Origin: Talinum fruticosum
Taxonomy: Eukaryota > Streptophyta > Magnoliopsida > Caryophyllales > Talinaceae
Length of the DNA stretch: 64,000 bases
Direction of reading: 5' to 3'
NCBI GenBank assembly: GCA_021018815.1
Contig: JAITYX010000006.1
Location: forward strand, 2,631,001-2,695,000
Numbering within the stretch: the first letter of the stretch is position 1; the number at the start of each line of letters is the position of its first letter. Of this stretch, positions 22,020 to 35,389 are shown piece by piece. The notes below the pieces were generated by a model. The model saw nothing but the letters and a program-made list of their open reading frames with translations, did not search any database and was not told the DNA's origin. Made by a program: the position numbers and the translations under genes.

Positions 22020-23988
22020 TGTAGGAACCACGGACCCCGAAAACCCAGGATCGAGCTTCCCCACGAATTGGCGGGGTTCCTCTTTTTAAGATGGTTTTTT
22101 AAAAGGTGATAATTTCTTGAAATGAGGATATATCCTTTATTAAGATTTTCGATTTTTATAATTTGATTTTAAAATAAATTAAGCAAAAGTGAATGGCGGT
22201 TTTATTAATCATTTATTTTAAGACCTTGGGATATTATTTCAAAACTAAAAATAAAACAAATTAGGATTAAATTGATTTTGCCGTAGGGCTTATGGGCCAA
22301 ACTGGTGTAAAAACATTGGCTTGGACCAAAGCCCTACCCAGTAAATCGTCCGGCGCCGGCGAGAGCCAACACCGTATGGTTCACGGCGCCGACCATGGGC
22401 CATGATTGAGGAGCACATTAGGAGAAATGCCAAGGAGTGACTGTCGAGAAAACAAAATCCTTTGTTGTTGTTTTCGATCAGAAATGTCGAGGAGCACATT
22501 AGGAGAAATAAAACAGGAAAAATACGAGACGCTGATCGCTTTGGGAATAAAAACTAACAAAAATAATATAATAATAAAAATACTATTTCAATTACGTTTG
22601 GAAAAACTAAACTTGAAAAAGGTTTAAAATTGACTCGATCGATCTAGAACTAAGAATCTAGATTTGGGGGTGAAGGTACGAAACATAGGGATAAGCTCTT
22701 CCGTTCCGCCCGTCAATAGACAACTTTTACTAATTTGAAGATTGAGTTTAGGTAATGCATTAAGACAGGCACACAACATATTAAGATGTAAAATTTAAAT
22801 CAACCAAGGCATGCATAACAAAAGCGATAAAAGCGAGTTATGAAAGCAATAAATGAAAGCGATAAAGAAAACGAAAAGAAAAGCAAAAGAAAGAGAAAAG
22901 AAAACTAAAAGATTACATCGGGCAGGGAGGAAATAAATGTGGTTACATCTTTCTCCGCAATATCGAAAACAATAAATAACAAAAATTTAAATAAACCATA
23001 GTTCAAGACAATTTTGGCGCCCTCGAGTTGTCCCACCGATGATCCGGGTCTCGAACGTGATCTAACAGTAACGACGGCGGTGACTATTTGTGAATTTTTA
23101 TGGAGGTACATAGAAAGATGTATGTGACTAATGAAGGATTAGGGTTCGAATATCGGCAGTATAAGGGGATTAGCTAAAGGGAGATCAAGAGATCGGAATA
23201 AGTGAATCCTTAGTAGCTCTTAATCAAGAATGTAATGCATAGGAAAAAATCATATGCAAAATGAGAGCCTAATCTCTCTATTTAGAGGAAAGGATTAGGT
23301 CACAAATGACCTAGGGTTTCGCCAAAGCAGCTCGTCCAAATAAGCGGAAAAACTAGTCGGCGAGAATCACAAAAAATTGAACCAAATCAAGCTAGGACTG
23401 GATCCAGGAACAATGTCATGGAGCGCAGCGCCGCCATAAATTACATCATATGGTCATAGCTTCCTCCATGTTGCAGCTTGAACTCTAAAGTCAAATGTAG
23501 TGTTTGGGGGCAAAATCCCCTTAAACGTGGCGTTGTCCTTAGATGACGTCGTTTTATGAAAGCGAGCTTCGTGTCTCGGTCGGATGTTTTGGAGCAAAAT
23601 ATAGCGTTTTGGTGATGCTTACCATGAAACGCGGCGTTGCCAATGTGATGTTGTACGGACGAGTTTAGCTCTATGTCTCGGTTGGACGCCGAAGGTAAAG
23701 CACGATCTTTTGAGAGTGACAATGCTCTGTACACGGCTCGGCCAGGAGTTAATTCTAGAGCATTGACCTGGACTTGGATCGTCTAAAGAAACAGATTTTT
23801 GGATGACCCAAGTCAAAAAGGTTAATTTTTGGCGTTAAAGGGTTTTTTGTGGTTTACCGGCTTCGTCACGCCAATCGGATATCGACCGTTATCCAAATCC
23901 ACAAATAGGACTCGAGATTTCATTATCTGGCCGACAAAACAAAATACAAAAATAAAAAGATAAAGAGGACACATTTTAGGTGTCTACA
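22020..23988. mobile_element. Possible solo LTR of a Tat/Ogre-like gypsy element
   Basis: Starts TGTAGGAACC and ends GGTGTCTACA, with TG...CA ends and a GTGTCTACA terminus I associate with Tat-lineage LTRs. It directly abuts the right arm of the foldback. The flanking five bases (ACCGG and AATGG) match at only three positions. The inside has no coding domains but has words such as GTGTCTCGGTCGG repeated in variant form, and a 21-bp direct repeat (GAGGAGCACATTAGG...) at 22408 and 22489. Alternative: an unrelated noncoding insertion. Confidence 0.35.
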
Positions 23989-24247
23989 AATGGTATTGAA
24001 CCCAATGTATTGCCTCTTGTAATTAAGGAATACTTGTGTCATCCAACCATCATGAAATCATGTGTTTAGATGTTTTGATGTATTTAGATGATTCTTGCAG
24101 CTCCTCCATTCATTACCGATATTAAGTGATGTATTTTGATGCTTTGATGTACTTTGCTCCCTTATTTACATGCTTTGATGTATTTAGATATTTTGATGTA
24201 TTCATTTCGGTTGTATGTTTTATTATAGAAAATTGAGAGACTTTAAA
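23989..24247. other. Spacer with diverged GATGTATTTAGATGTTTT repeats
   Basis: Contains several variants of TTTGATGTATTTAGAT. A related stretch (ATGAAATCATATATTTAGATG) recurs at 26119-26140 just outside the neighbouring MITE, so this spacer belongs to a repeated family. No gene. Confidence 0.45.
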
Positions 24248-25260
24248 TTACAAAAAAATTACTACGGTTTTTACAATCTGTTCCTTTACAAAAATCGTAT
24301 TCATAGGCCTTTAACAACAGTTCCTTTACAATAACCATTGTTTTCCGAGTTTTCTAACCTCGTGCCGCTTTCATCCATCACATCATACACTCCCACACGG
24401 AAGAAGAGCGTACCGACTAAGAAAAAGTGAAGATTGACATCATAAACCGGAGTGTTACATCCACCACTTCGATAATTGCTTCTTCATCTACTTAATGCTT
24501 ATATCCTCCAAACTTTTTTTCCATTTAGATCCTCGATTTTCATAAAAGCTTCCACTTTTCTTTATGTTTTCCGTGAAGGTACATAGGCAAGTTTAGTAGT
24601 CATCGAATTCTGTACTTTTGAGGAGTTCTTGAGACCTCAATACTTATATCCCATGTACTCATAATAAGTATAGAATTCTGATAGCTACCACACTTGTCTT
24701 GGTGCCTTTACGAAAAACTTGAAGAGAAGTGGAAGCTTTTAATCAAATTGAGGATTTAAGGGCAGGAAAAAGTTTAGAGGATGTAAACATTAAAGAGATA
24801 AAGAAGCGAGTTCTCGAAGTGGTGGATGTACCACTCCGGTTTCATCTTCTCTGCGGGTAAGTTCCTCTTCCGAGTGGAAGTGCATGAAGTGGTGGATCAG
24901 TCATACCTATGATAACGGTTGTTAGAAATGATTCATAGTCATATGTCTTTTAAGCCTCCCCTTTTAACAATGGTTCCTTGACAAGAACCGTTGTCATAGG
25001 TATTCAACAACGGGTCCTGCACAATAATCGTTGTCATAGGACTTTAACAACGGTTCCTTAACAAGAATCGTTGTCATAGGTCCTGAAAGTAATTTGTTCA
25101 ACCCTACCCAATTCATAATAAAGCTCAAAACTACCTAAATAGGAATCGATTTCTGAAAGTTACTGTTTTTTTTATAAATGTTGTACCTATGACAACAGTT
25201 CTTATATAAAACCGTTGTTGAAAGTTATATATGACAATGGTTCTATGTAGGAACCGATGT
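24248..25260. mobile_element. Non-autonomous CACTA-like element with an internal foldback
   Basis: Starts near TTACAAAAAAATTACTACGG, a weakened CACTACAAAAAA-type end, then subterminal units (ACAACAGTTCCTTTACAATA, ACCATTGTT). A long foldback fills 24371-24899. On the right there are at least six further units built on AACAACGGTTCCT and ACCGTTGTCATAGG. No transposase is present. It would depend on TNP2 supplied elsewhere. The right terminus could not be fixed. Confidence 0.5.
24371..24899. repeat. Large inverted repeat, arms about 240 bp
   Basis: The left arm (24371-24622) and right arm (24662-24899) are reverse complements over nearly their whole length. Examples are CATCCACCACTTCGA against TCGAAGTGGTGGATG, TAAAAGCTTCCACTT against AAGTGGAAGCTTTTA, and GAATTCTGTAC against GTATAGAATTC next to the loop. 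The loop is about 40-50 bases. An RNA from it would fold into a dicing-competent hairpin. No protein-coding signal is seen. Confidence 0.8.
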
Positions 25261-25268
25261 TCTTTTTA

Positions 25269-25276
25269 TATAAATA
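25269..25276 (+). promoter_or_regulatory. Candidate TATA box downstream of the repeat cluster
   Basis: TATAAATA with the following GATGAATTATGCCCT matches the arrangement at 21472. The downstream 100 bases resemble 21480-21600 (CTTTTCTCTTTTAACC in both). No ORF follows before the MITE at 25429. Confidence 0.4.
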
Positions 25277-25428
25277 GATGAATTATGCCCTTACTTTAAG
25301 CATCTCCTTTTCTCTTTTAACCTTATGCCACTTTTATCTACCACTTCTTCAAAGTGAACTTTCGGAGTTTTGCCCTCGCTTTTTAATAAATAGATGAGTT
25401 CAAACATTTGCAGTTCTACTCTTTCTTA

Positions 25429-25833
25429 GGGTGTGTTTGTTTCAATGGAAAATATTTTCTTAGAAAATTTTCATTCTATTTTCTGGGGTTTAGTAGCATA
25501 ATTGGTGGATAAATATTTTTTGGGGAAAATAATTTCCCTCAATCAAGGGAAAATAAATTTCCTTTTATGAGGAAGGAAGTTAATTTTCCTCTACCTCAAT
25601 CAAGGGAAAATAAAGTCTTCTCAATAGAAGTTCAAGATCTAAACTTCTCTTGCTGTGCCACCTTCAGTTTCTTTTTCCAAATTTTGTCCTTGTCTTTTTC
25701 CCTTTTTTGTTGTAAAGTTCATAGATGAAAAGTTTTTTTACAGTATTTGTTTCATTTTTTTTAATTTCTATTATTTTAGACGTGGAAAAGTTTAATCATA
25801 AGGAGATGTACAAACTTATCAAATTTAGGTGCT

Positions 25834-25875
<42 letters not shown>

Positions 25876-26085
25876 GTTTTGAAGTTGAATTAGTTATTTA
25901 CTTTTTCTTTTCATATTTATGGGGTTTTTATGGTTAGTTTTTTCATTTAAGTAGCTATTTTAGAAAATTATTTTTCTTCTACCAAACAAAGGAAAATGTG
26001 GGTGGAAAATGGTTTTCTCAGAAATTCATTTTCCCATGAAAAATAATTTCCTTGGAAAATATTTTTCCTGTAACCAAACACACCC
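25429..26085. mobile_element. MITE, PIF/Harbinger (Tourist)-like, 657 bp
   Basis: Terminal repeats GGGTGTGTTTG and CCAAACACACCC flank the element, and TTA is duplicated at 25426-25428 and 26086-26088, the PIF/Harbinger signature. The subterminal parts are also complementary (GGAAAATATTTTC against GAAAATATTTTTCC). The interior holds a (TA)n tract at about 25839-25873 and no transposase. Confidence 0.8.
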
Positions 26086-26199
26086 TTAATGTCAAGAATT
26101 GAGAACTGCAAGAATCTCATGAAATCATATATTTAGATGTTTTAATGTATTTAGGGAGTGTTTGGTTGGAGGTTTGGGAATGGAGTTTGATATCTTTTG

Positions 26200-27769
26200 G
26201 TATCATGTTTCCATAAGTTGTATTTGGTTAGATTTTTAAGGAATGATATTTGATTTCTAGGGGTTTCAAATCCCCCTCCCCCAAATCCAAAGATTTTGAT
26301 TTCTCCCATTTTATAGATGTATTAAATCTCATACCTCCAAGGTATTAGATTTTTTAAAAAATATTCATCAAATCCCTATTATTTATTTTCTTCCATCTTT
26401 TATAAAATCTCCACACCTTCTTTACGTGTTGTTGCTGCTACAAAGAGAGAAGATGAAGAGTTTCATGTCGGAGAAGATGAACTCGCCGGACGAGAAAGGC
26501 AATTTTGATTTCTCCGGTGCATTGTTCCCCCATGCTCCCCCAAATTCCGAAGGGTTTTCGTTCCCTCACAACCAATCCCACGTGCTCTCCCCCGGCGCCC
26601 AAGGAAGGCATCGGCTGGTGGTTCCCCCACCTCCTCACCCTGATTTCCATGGTTGGACCCCCCCATTTCACCTCCTTAGATTTCTATACTTGAATAAACA
26701 AGTTGATGATTGATACGCTAATATCATATGCAAACATTAGGGTATAATTAATACAAGGTTGAAAGAGTCTTTCTCCAACAGTCTAATGGCTACCTGAACA
26801 AGGACCTAGAATTCTCCTTTTGTTTAGTTGGTGTAAATATCTTGCTTATTCACCAGCCTGATGTTTTTGAAACCTTCACCCACATCATCGCTTTCCGCCC
26901 GGAGAATTGATAAATTAGACCGTCATCGGGATCATAAGGGGTTAATGTCACCAACCTGATCAATATGATTTAATATCGAAGGAGAATGAAGAATAGGAGA
27001 GAGAAAATTGGTGAGAGAGAGAGAGAAAGAATGAGTGAGCTTTAGAAAGAAAAAAGCCCAACTTCAAAACTCATTTCTCATTATTGTAAAATTATACAAT
27101 GCATACATTTTATATCTTGAACAGAAAGAAGTAAGCAAAAATAAAAGTGAGCACTACTAGCTCAAATATAGCTGGCACAATTCCAAAGCACTAACAAGTA
27201 TAGCTTGCACAAACTCATTTCTCATTTTGCACATATATATACATAAAAGTATATTATGTGGAGATTAAATTTTTAACCCCTAAACCCTAATCTATTAAAG
27301 AGTATTTCTTTAGTTTTTTAAAAACAATTATAATATTTATTAGTATTAATAGTCAGAATTCTTGCTTGTATTGTATATATAGACCATAAGAACTAGAAAA
27401 ATCACATGTTTCAATAACTGATCATGTGGCACGTAGGGTTATAAACTAGCTAGTTGCAAATGATAACTCACTATCCGTGACTTTGCATTATGATTGCAAA
27501 TGTTTTCTATTAGAGATTTGTATAGTAATATGCATCAAGAGTTGTGCATATGAATTGATGAAGCTTACACAACTGATAAAATTGATAAAATTTTTCATAA
27601 TGGTTGATTATTAGCCTAATTTTGTGATTATGAAATTGTCATTTGAATAGAAATGACACGATCACATTAGCTATTGATAATAAGGAGGAGGAAGAAGATG
27701 CAATTGAATTTGTTCATGACTATTGTCGTTATCATAAAAGTTATAATTTTGATAAATTTTGTTTTGTCT
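26200..27769. other. 5' noncoding part of the Harbinger element
   Basis: Holds one 95-residue plus-strand ORF (26426-26713; proline/histidine-rich C-terminus, no recognised domain), a GA-rich patch near 27010, and otherwise AT-rich sequence. Whether the ORF is expressed cannot be told; its GC-rich composition differs from its surroundings. Confidence 0.4.
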
Positions 27770-27991
27770 ATGTGTGGTGATGTTCTCTATAAAGCACAAA
27801 GATTGAAGTTATACCAAATGAAGATAGAAAAAGGTGTAGGACCAAAAAGGTACTCATGCAATGAATGTACTATGTGCATGTACACCTAATATGGAATTTA
27901 CATGTGTTACTAGGTTGGGAAGAATCTGCACATGATGTTCGTGTCCTTGGGGATGCAATTTCTAGGTCTAATGGTTTAAAGGTTCCTCAAA
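27770..27991 (+). pseudogene. Harbinger transposase relic, exon before the intron
   Basis: After a frameshifted start the plus strand encodes LLGWEESAHDVRVLGDAI and SRSNGLKVPQ, the central DDE_Tnp4 motif of plant Harbinger transposases. The exon appears to end at 27991 with a GT donor. An 82-base intron (27992-28073, ending TTGTTAAG) is consistent with the phase, because the next codon is completed by GT and followed by TAT TAT. Upstream coding sequence is frameshifted and stopped. Confidence 0.8.
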
Positions 27992-28370
27992 GTAATAATA
28001 ATTGGGGAAGTATGATAATTTAATACTACTACCCCCTTGAATGTCTTAGTAATAATTTTTTTTATTTGTTAAGGTTCATATTGGCCTTGTTCGGGAGATA
28101 ACTTTTTGGATGACTTTTTCATCTAAATGGCTTTTTGGGTAGTTTGTTATTTGAGTCAAACAGCTATATAAGATGTCTGGTAGATTGGTTTTCTTCAAGG
28201 GTTTTTTTCATTATAAAAGGCCATTTTGTATAGCTTTAATTACCTTTTAGAATTGGCTTTTTCAACATTTATGTTAAATAACTTTTATTGACCTTAAGTT
28301 GATGATAATTGCAGCAATTGCCATCCTCTTCATATTTTACATATTTATAAGTACCTAAGTTGGTGATAAT

Positions 28371-28373
<3 letters not shown>

Positions 28374-28436
<63 letters not shown>
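28374..28436. repeat. (CA)n(TA)n compound microsatellite
   Basis: About 20 CA units run into about 11 AT units inside the hAT-like MITE. Confidence 0.97.
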
Positions 28437-28571
28437 GAGCTTAAAAATTATATTTCAACCGTCACAAAATTATTTATCATCTATTTTCGTTACTATACAT
28501 ATTCATAAGTACCTAATTTGATCAATGGTTTTTTATTTATTTTGATTAATTGAGTTAAAATTTGATTGTGC

Positions 28572-28653
<82 letters not shown>
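28572..28653. repeat. (CT)n(TA)n compound microsatellite
   Basis: About 13 CT units followed by about 27 TA units. It creates long artificial ORFs on both strands. Confidence 0.97.
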
Positions 28654-28656
<3 letters not shown>

Positions 28657-29395
28657 GTGGGCTTGCGCGTGTGCATGTGATTAGTGTGCGTGTGATTAGT
28701 GTGCGCGCGCTTGTGTGTATAATGAGTTTAAAAATCATAGGTTTGGAGCCATTGGTTGCCACCACGTTTTCGCTATGACCATGGTGCAAGTTGTCTCCCA
28801 TTGGTCGTGGGGAGACTCGTGGTGGCCACCACAACACTTAACCATCTCCCGACTGGTTGTGGGGAGACTTGTGGTGGCCATCGGAACACATAATTGACCC
28901 CCACTAACACAATGAGATAAATGAAAGATATAACAAACATAATGCAAGTTGAGAAGTTAACTTCTTAACCTTGAATACTTTATTGGTACAAAATTTAAGA
29001 GACATTAATTCACTCTGAATATTATTATAAGCATTTCACAAAATTGGATATTAATATCACTTATTTGAGTGGTCATTTTTTTTAGATAATATAGTTCTTA
29101 TTAAAAGAAATTGGGTAAATAATAAACAAATTAATATCATCTAATAATAAATATCAAATTTGAGTGGTCAGTTATGTGTTTATTCATCCTGGAGAAACAA
29201 AAATTACAAATATCCAACTAATCAAAATCATGCATAAAAAATAATTTTATCAAATACCCTTGTCAAAAAGTTAAGTTAACTAAACACTGTTATTTACAAA
29301 CATCTAAAATAAAACAGCTAATATAAAAAGTTAACATAAATAGCTAACAACTAACAATTAATACAAATAACTAACAGTTCATTACCAAACAGGGC

Positions 29396-29795
29396 TATTA
29401 TTGGTAGATGTTGGATATACCAATTGTAAGGGATTTCTTGCTCCATATAGAGGTCATTAATGTCACTTGCAAGAGTGGGGTGATTGACAACACGTAAGTG
29501 CAAAAAAGAATATTTCAACATGAAATATTCTAAAGATAGTAATGTAATAGAACGATGCTCTGGATTATTGAAAGGAAGATGGGGTATCCTCATATGTGCT
29601 TCATTCTTTCCAATACGCATTCAAAGTCGTATAGTCCTAGCATGTGTTCTATTACACAATTTAATTCGAAAACATATGCCAATGGATTATTTGCTACCTG
29701 ATGATTTTGAGGATGAAGAAGAAGATGAAAATAATGAAGAAGATTCTGATGATGAGGTTGAATTCATTATGTATGTTGAATCATCCGATGCTTGA
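29396..29795 (+). pseudogene. Harbinger transposase relic, C-terminal exon
   Basis: Encodes GYTNCKGFLAPYRG in one frame, then from 29484 an open C-terminus with KKEYFNMKYSKDSNVIERC, LLKGRWGIL and VLLHNLIRKHMP, ending in an acidic tail and stop at 29795. The glutamate of NVIERC corresponds to the third acid of the DDE triad. A missing T after TATTATT and stops near 29440-29480 break the link to the earlier part. It belongs to the same gene as 27770-27991, with the MITE two bases inside this exon. Confidence 0.88.
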
Positions 29796-29979
29796 ACCAC
29801 TTTTCGGGTTATGCTTATATTTTGAGTATTTATGATGTTTTCTTTGAATGGTTGTTTTCTTATGAAGTATGATGTTTAATTAGAATAGTTGCATTTTGTT
29901 ACGAAGGTGTATGCTAAATTTGTCCAAATATTTATCATATTTGTATATTTACACAGGATGAAAAGTTCTCAAAGTGGAA

Positions 29980-30273
29980 GCATGATGTAAGTTAGCCAAA
30001 TTTCTTAAAGTGGAAGAGGAAAAATAATCGCTTTTGAAACAGAGAAGAGGAATGGACTCTTGTTCGCGGATTGGTAGAGTTGAGTTCTAATCCTCAATGG
30101 AAGGCTGAGGGAAATTTTAAAGGTAGTTTTCGTGGGAACTTGGAGAGCATGCTAATTGAGAAGTTTCTTGGTTATAGGCTGAAGGTATATCCGCACATTG
30201 ATTCAAAGACCAAGTGGTTCAGGATCATGCACAATGTGTTGACTGAGATGTTTCGCACCTTTGGTTTTGGTTG
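29980..30273 (+). pseudogene. MYB/SANT-like ORF of the Harbinger element, truncated
   Basis: Reads WKRKNNRF, a stop, then EEEWTLVRGLVELSS, KGSFRGNLESMLIEKFLGY and HIDSKTKWFRIMHNVLTEM before running into the gypsy LTR. This is the Myb_DNA-bind_3 type domain of the second Harbinger protein, which helps bring the transposase to the element ends. It lies 185 bases after the transposase in the same orientation. The C-terminal half is gone. Confidence 0.82.
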
Positions 30274-32273
<2,000 letters not shown>

Positions 32274-32282
32274 TCCTCCCCC
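32274..32282 (-). other. Polypurine tract of the gypsy element
   Basis: The minus strand reads AGGGGGAGGA immediately before TGTAAGG, the start of the 3' LTR. This is the classic chromovirus PPT form. Confidence 0.85.
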
Positions 32283-32339
32283 TAAAAAAAAGTTTCGTCC
32301 TCGAAACTATAATCAAGTAGTAGCATACCTTTAAAATAA

Positions 32340-33660
32340 ATGGGGATAATGAGTTCTCATTTATTCCTCGACTTCCCATGTTGCTTCGGAAACTCCATGG
32401 TGGGTCCAAATTACTTTAACTAAGGGTATTGCTTTGTTTACGCAAGCTGTTTAACCTTTCGGTCAACTATTTTTACAGGTTGCTCTTCATATGTCAAACC
32501 TTACGCTTCAATATTTAGCGGTTCGTACACGATTGTGTGGGATGGATCATATACATACTTTCGCAGTGGGAAATGTGAAACACATCATGTATGTGTTGTA
32601 GTTCTAGTGGCGGGGCCAGTTGGTAAGCAACAGGATTAACTTTCTCAACAATCTCATAAGGTCCGATAAAACGAGTACTCAATTTGCCTTTTACATTGAA
32701 TCTTCTAATTCCTTTGCTTGGAGAAACCTTAAGAAAGACCTTATCACCTTCTTGAAATTCAAGAGGCTTTCTTCTACGGTCCGCATATGATTTTTGCCTA
32801 TCTTGGGCCACTTTCATATTTCGTTGAATAATTTTAATCTTCTCGACCGTTTCTTGAATCATTTCCGACCCAATACTAAGGTTTCATCCAGATCGTTCCA
32901 ACAGAGAGGAGTTCTACACCTTCCGCCATACAATACTTCAAAAGGTGCCATTCTGATAGTCGCTTGGTAGCTATTATTATATGAAAATTCAGCTAATGGA
33001 AGATATTCCTCTCATTTCCCTGAAACTCCAGTATACATGCTCGCAGACATATCTTCAACCACTTGGTTTACTCCTTTTGTTTGCCCGTCGAGTCTCGGGG
33101 TGATACGAGCTACTTGAACTATAGTTTTGTTCCAAATGCTCTTTGCAAGACCTTCCAAAAACGAGTCTGAAATCTCGAGTCCCTATCCGAGATTATATCC
33201 TTGGGAATCCCATGCAAACACACAATTTCTTTCACGTATATTTGAGCTAACTTATCAATCCCACAAGAATCATGTATTGGTATAAAATAAGCAGATTTTG
33301 TATGTCTATCAACAATTACCCATAGCGCATTTTTCTTTGATGCTTGAAAGGGTAATCCCATAATAAAATCCATGGTGATTGAATCCCACTTCCAAACAGG
33401 GATCTCCAGTGGTCGTAACTCACCAACTAGGCGCTGGTGTTCCGCTTTCACTTTCTCGGCAAATGAGGCACTTATTCACAAATTAGGCTATATCTCCTTT
33501 CATGTTGTTCCACCAAAAGATTTGTCTTAAATCTCTATACATTTTTGTGCCCCCAGGATGAAGAGAGTACCTAGTGTTGTGTGCTTCGCTAGTATCCTCC
33601 CCTTAATTGCACGTCGAGTGGTACACAAATCCTATTTTGAAATCTTATAACTCGATTATC
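32340..33660 (-). pseudogene. Gypsy integrase with chromodomain-like C-terminus, decayed
   Basis: On the minus strand: the integrase core at 33119-33451 (WDSITMDFIMGLP, VDRHTKSAYFIP, then ISDRDSRFQTRFW), an EFSYNNSYQATIRMAPFE block near 32980, then 32515-32862 with GDKVFLKVSPSKGIRRF and KLSTRFIGPYEIVEKV. After a stop, EEQPVKIVDRKVKQL and THHGVSEATWEVEE at 32340-32500 match the chromodomain module of chromoviruses, which targets insertion to modified chromatin. Stops and frameshifts separate the parts. Both catalytic aspartate regions are visible. Confidence 0.88.
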
Positions 33661-35200
33661 CTCATGAAATCCCAAAGCTTTTCCTTTGCTTATACCTTCT
33701 TTGATTCTCGTTAATCTCATCATCCCCAGTTTGCGCTGTTTAATTTCTTCCAAAAGGGTAGGTTGAACTGTTAACATTGACAGAGTCATGTTTGACTCAT
33801 GGGGTAATACCGGTTTGACCCCTATTCCTTGCAAATCTCTTAATATCTCGAGACGTCTAACCTTTAACGCATTCATACCATGATGGGTTTTCCGACTTAA
33901 TGCATCCGCCACAACATTGGCCTTCTTTGGGTGATAGTGAATTTGCATATCGTAATCCTTTAGAAACTCCAACCATCTTCGTTGTCGCAAATTCAACTCT
34001 TTCGTGTGAAAAAATACTTAAGACTTTTATGATCCGTAAAAATCTTGCATACACTTCCATACGAGTAATGTCTCCAAATTTTTAAGGCAAAAACTACTGC
34101 GGCTAATTCTAAATCATGAGTGGGATAATTCTCGCTCATATGATTTCAATTACCTAGAAGCATACGCTATGAATTTCCCATTTTGCATCAAAACGCACCC
34201 AATTCCTTGTCTAGATGCGGCACTATACACAACGAATTCCCTATCTTGCACCGGTAAGGCCAAAGCGGTGCGATGAGTGAGCCGTTCCTTGAGCTCATTA
34301 AATGCAGTTTCACACTTATCATTCCATTCAAATTTCGTCGTTTTCCTCAAAAGTTTAGTAAGGGGCAAAGCTATTCATGAAAAATCCTGTACAAATCGTC
34401 TATAATATCCAGCCATTCCCGAAAGCTTCGGACTTCGTCACATTTGTCCGTCTAGGCCACTCAGTCACTGCCTTAACCTTCGAGGATCAACTTTAATTCC
34501 CTCTTTAGAAATTACATGCCCCAGAAAATTTACTTCAGACGACCAAAATTCGCATTTCGACAACTTAGCATATAACTTATGAATCCTCAAAGTTTGCGGA
34601 ACAACCCTTAAATGATCAGCATGCTCCTCCTCCGTCTTAGAATATATTAGAATATCATCAATAAAAACAACAAATTTATCCAAATAAGGCCTAAATATTC
34701 TATTCATCAAGTCCATAAAAGCTACTGGAGCATTTGTTAACCCAAAAGGCATGGCTATGAATTCATAATGTCCATAACGCGTCCCGAACGCCGTTTTTGG
34801 TATATCCTCGAGCTTAATTCGCAACTAATGATATCTAGACCGGAGGTCAATTTTTGAGAACACTCCCATTCCCTATAATTGATCAAATAAATCCTCAATC
34901 CTTGGCAAAGGATACTTTTTCTTTACGAGTAACCTTATTTAGTTCTCTATAATCTATACATAACCTCAAAGTTCCATCTTTCTTCTTGACGGACAAAATT
35001 GGCGCGCCCCAAGGAGATACACTCGGCTTTATATATCCTTTTTGCAACAATTCCTCCAACCGAACCTTTAACTTCTTCGGTTCCGTGGGAGCCATCCTAT
35101 ATGGAGGTTTGGAAATGGGTCGCGCTCCCGGTTCAATCTCTATCTCCAAATCAATTTCCCTTTTGGGGGCAACCCAGGAATTTCACTTGGAAAAACGTCA
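33660..35200 (-). pseudogene. Gypsy reverse transcriptase and RNase H, decayed
   Basis: RT begins near 35149 with [20 protein letters not shown] and [19 protein letters not shown]. After a frameshift it continues through SKIDLRSRYH, an in-frame TAG (expected CAG), then [15 protein letters not shown] and the intact [10 protein letters not shown] catalytic motif (34654-34665). RNase H at 33.86-34.37 kb has FNELKERLT, GIGCVLMQ and the [15 protein letters not shown] end. The catalytic RT aspartates are present. The RT-before-integrase order defines gypsy. Confidence 0.92.
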
Positions 35201-35389
35201 GGAAATTCTTTAACCACAGGAATATCCTCTATCGTTGTCTCCTGTTTTTCTTCCGTTACAAAGCATAAATAAGCTTCCTTCCCTTGGTTAACAAGTCGTC
35301 TAAAGGTTCTCAACGATACTACGAGTACAATCTCCAATCTCCTCGGTACCTTAAAACCTTACTTCCCTGCCGTTTGTACCCTCCAAGGA

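Larger units (their letters stand above)
28084..29395. mobile_element. hAT-like MITE, 1.3 kb, inside the Harbinger transposase
   Basis: The ends are GCCTTGTTCGGGAGATAACT and, on the other strand, GCCCTGTTTGGTAATGAACT. The 8-base flanks TCATATTG (28076-28083) and TATTATTG (29396-29403) agree at six positions and look like a hAT-type duplication of the transposase codons TAT TAT. It contains compound microsatellites (CA/TA at 28374-28436, CT/TA at 28572-28653) and a short direct repeat around GGGGAGACTTGTGGTGGCC at about 28.8 kb. No transposase. Confidence 0.7.
26154..30273 (+). mobile_element. PIF/Harbinger element, left part, interrupted by two insertions
   Basis: Starts GGGAGTGTTTGGTTGG after a TTA (26151-26153). 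It encodes a Harbinger DDE transposase relic (27.77-29.80 kb) and a separate MYB/SANT-like ORF relic (29.98-30.27 kb), the usual two-gene set of autonomous PIF/Harbinger elements. A hAT-like MITE splits the transposase and a gypsy element cuts the MYB ORF at 30273. The right terminus may be CCAAACAGCCCC at 39641-39652, which is followed by TAA rather than TTA, so the far end is uncertain. Confidence 0.7.

Noticed and set aside
25725..25937. 70-residue ORF with IYIYIY
   Set aside because: TA microsatellite within a MITE.
28493..28837. 114-residue minus-strand ORF and its plus-strand partner over CT/TA repeats
   Set aside because: The ORF is produced by (TA)n and (CT)n microsatellites, which lack stops in some frames; it encodes only IY and RE repeats.
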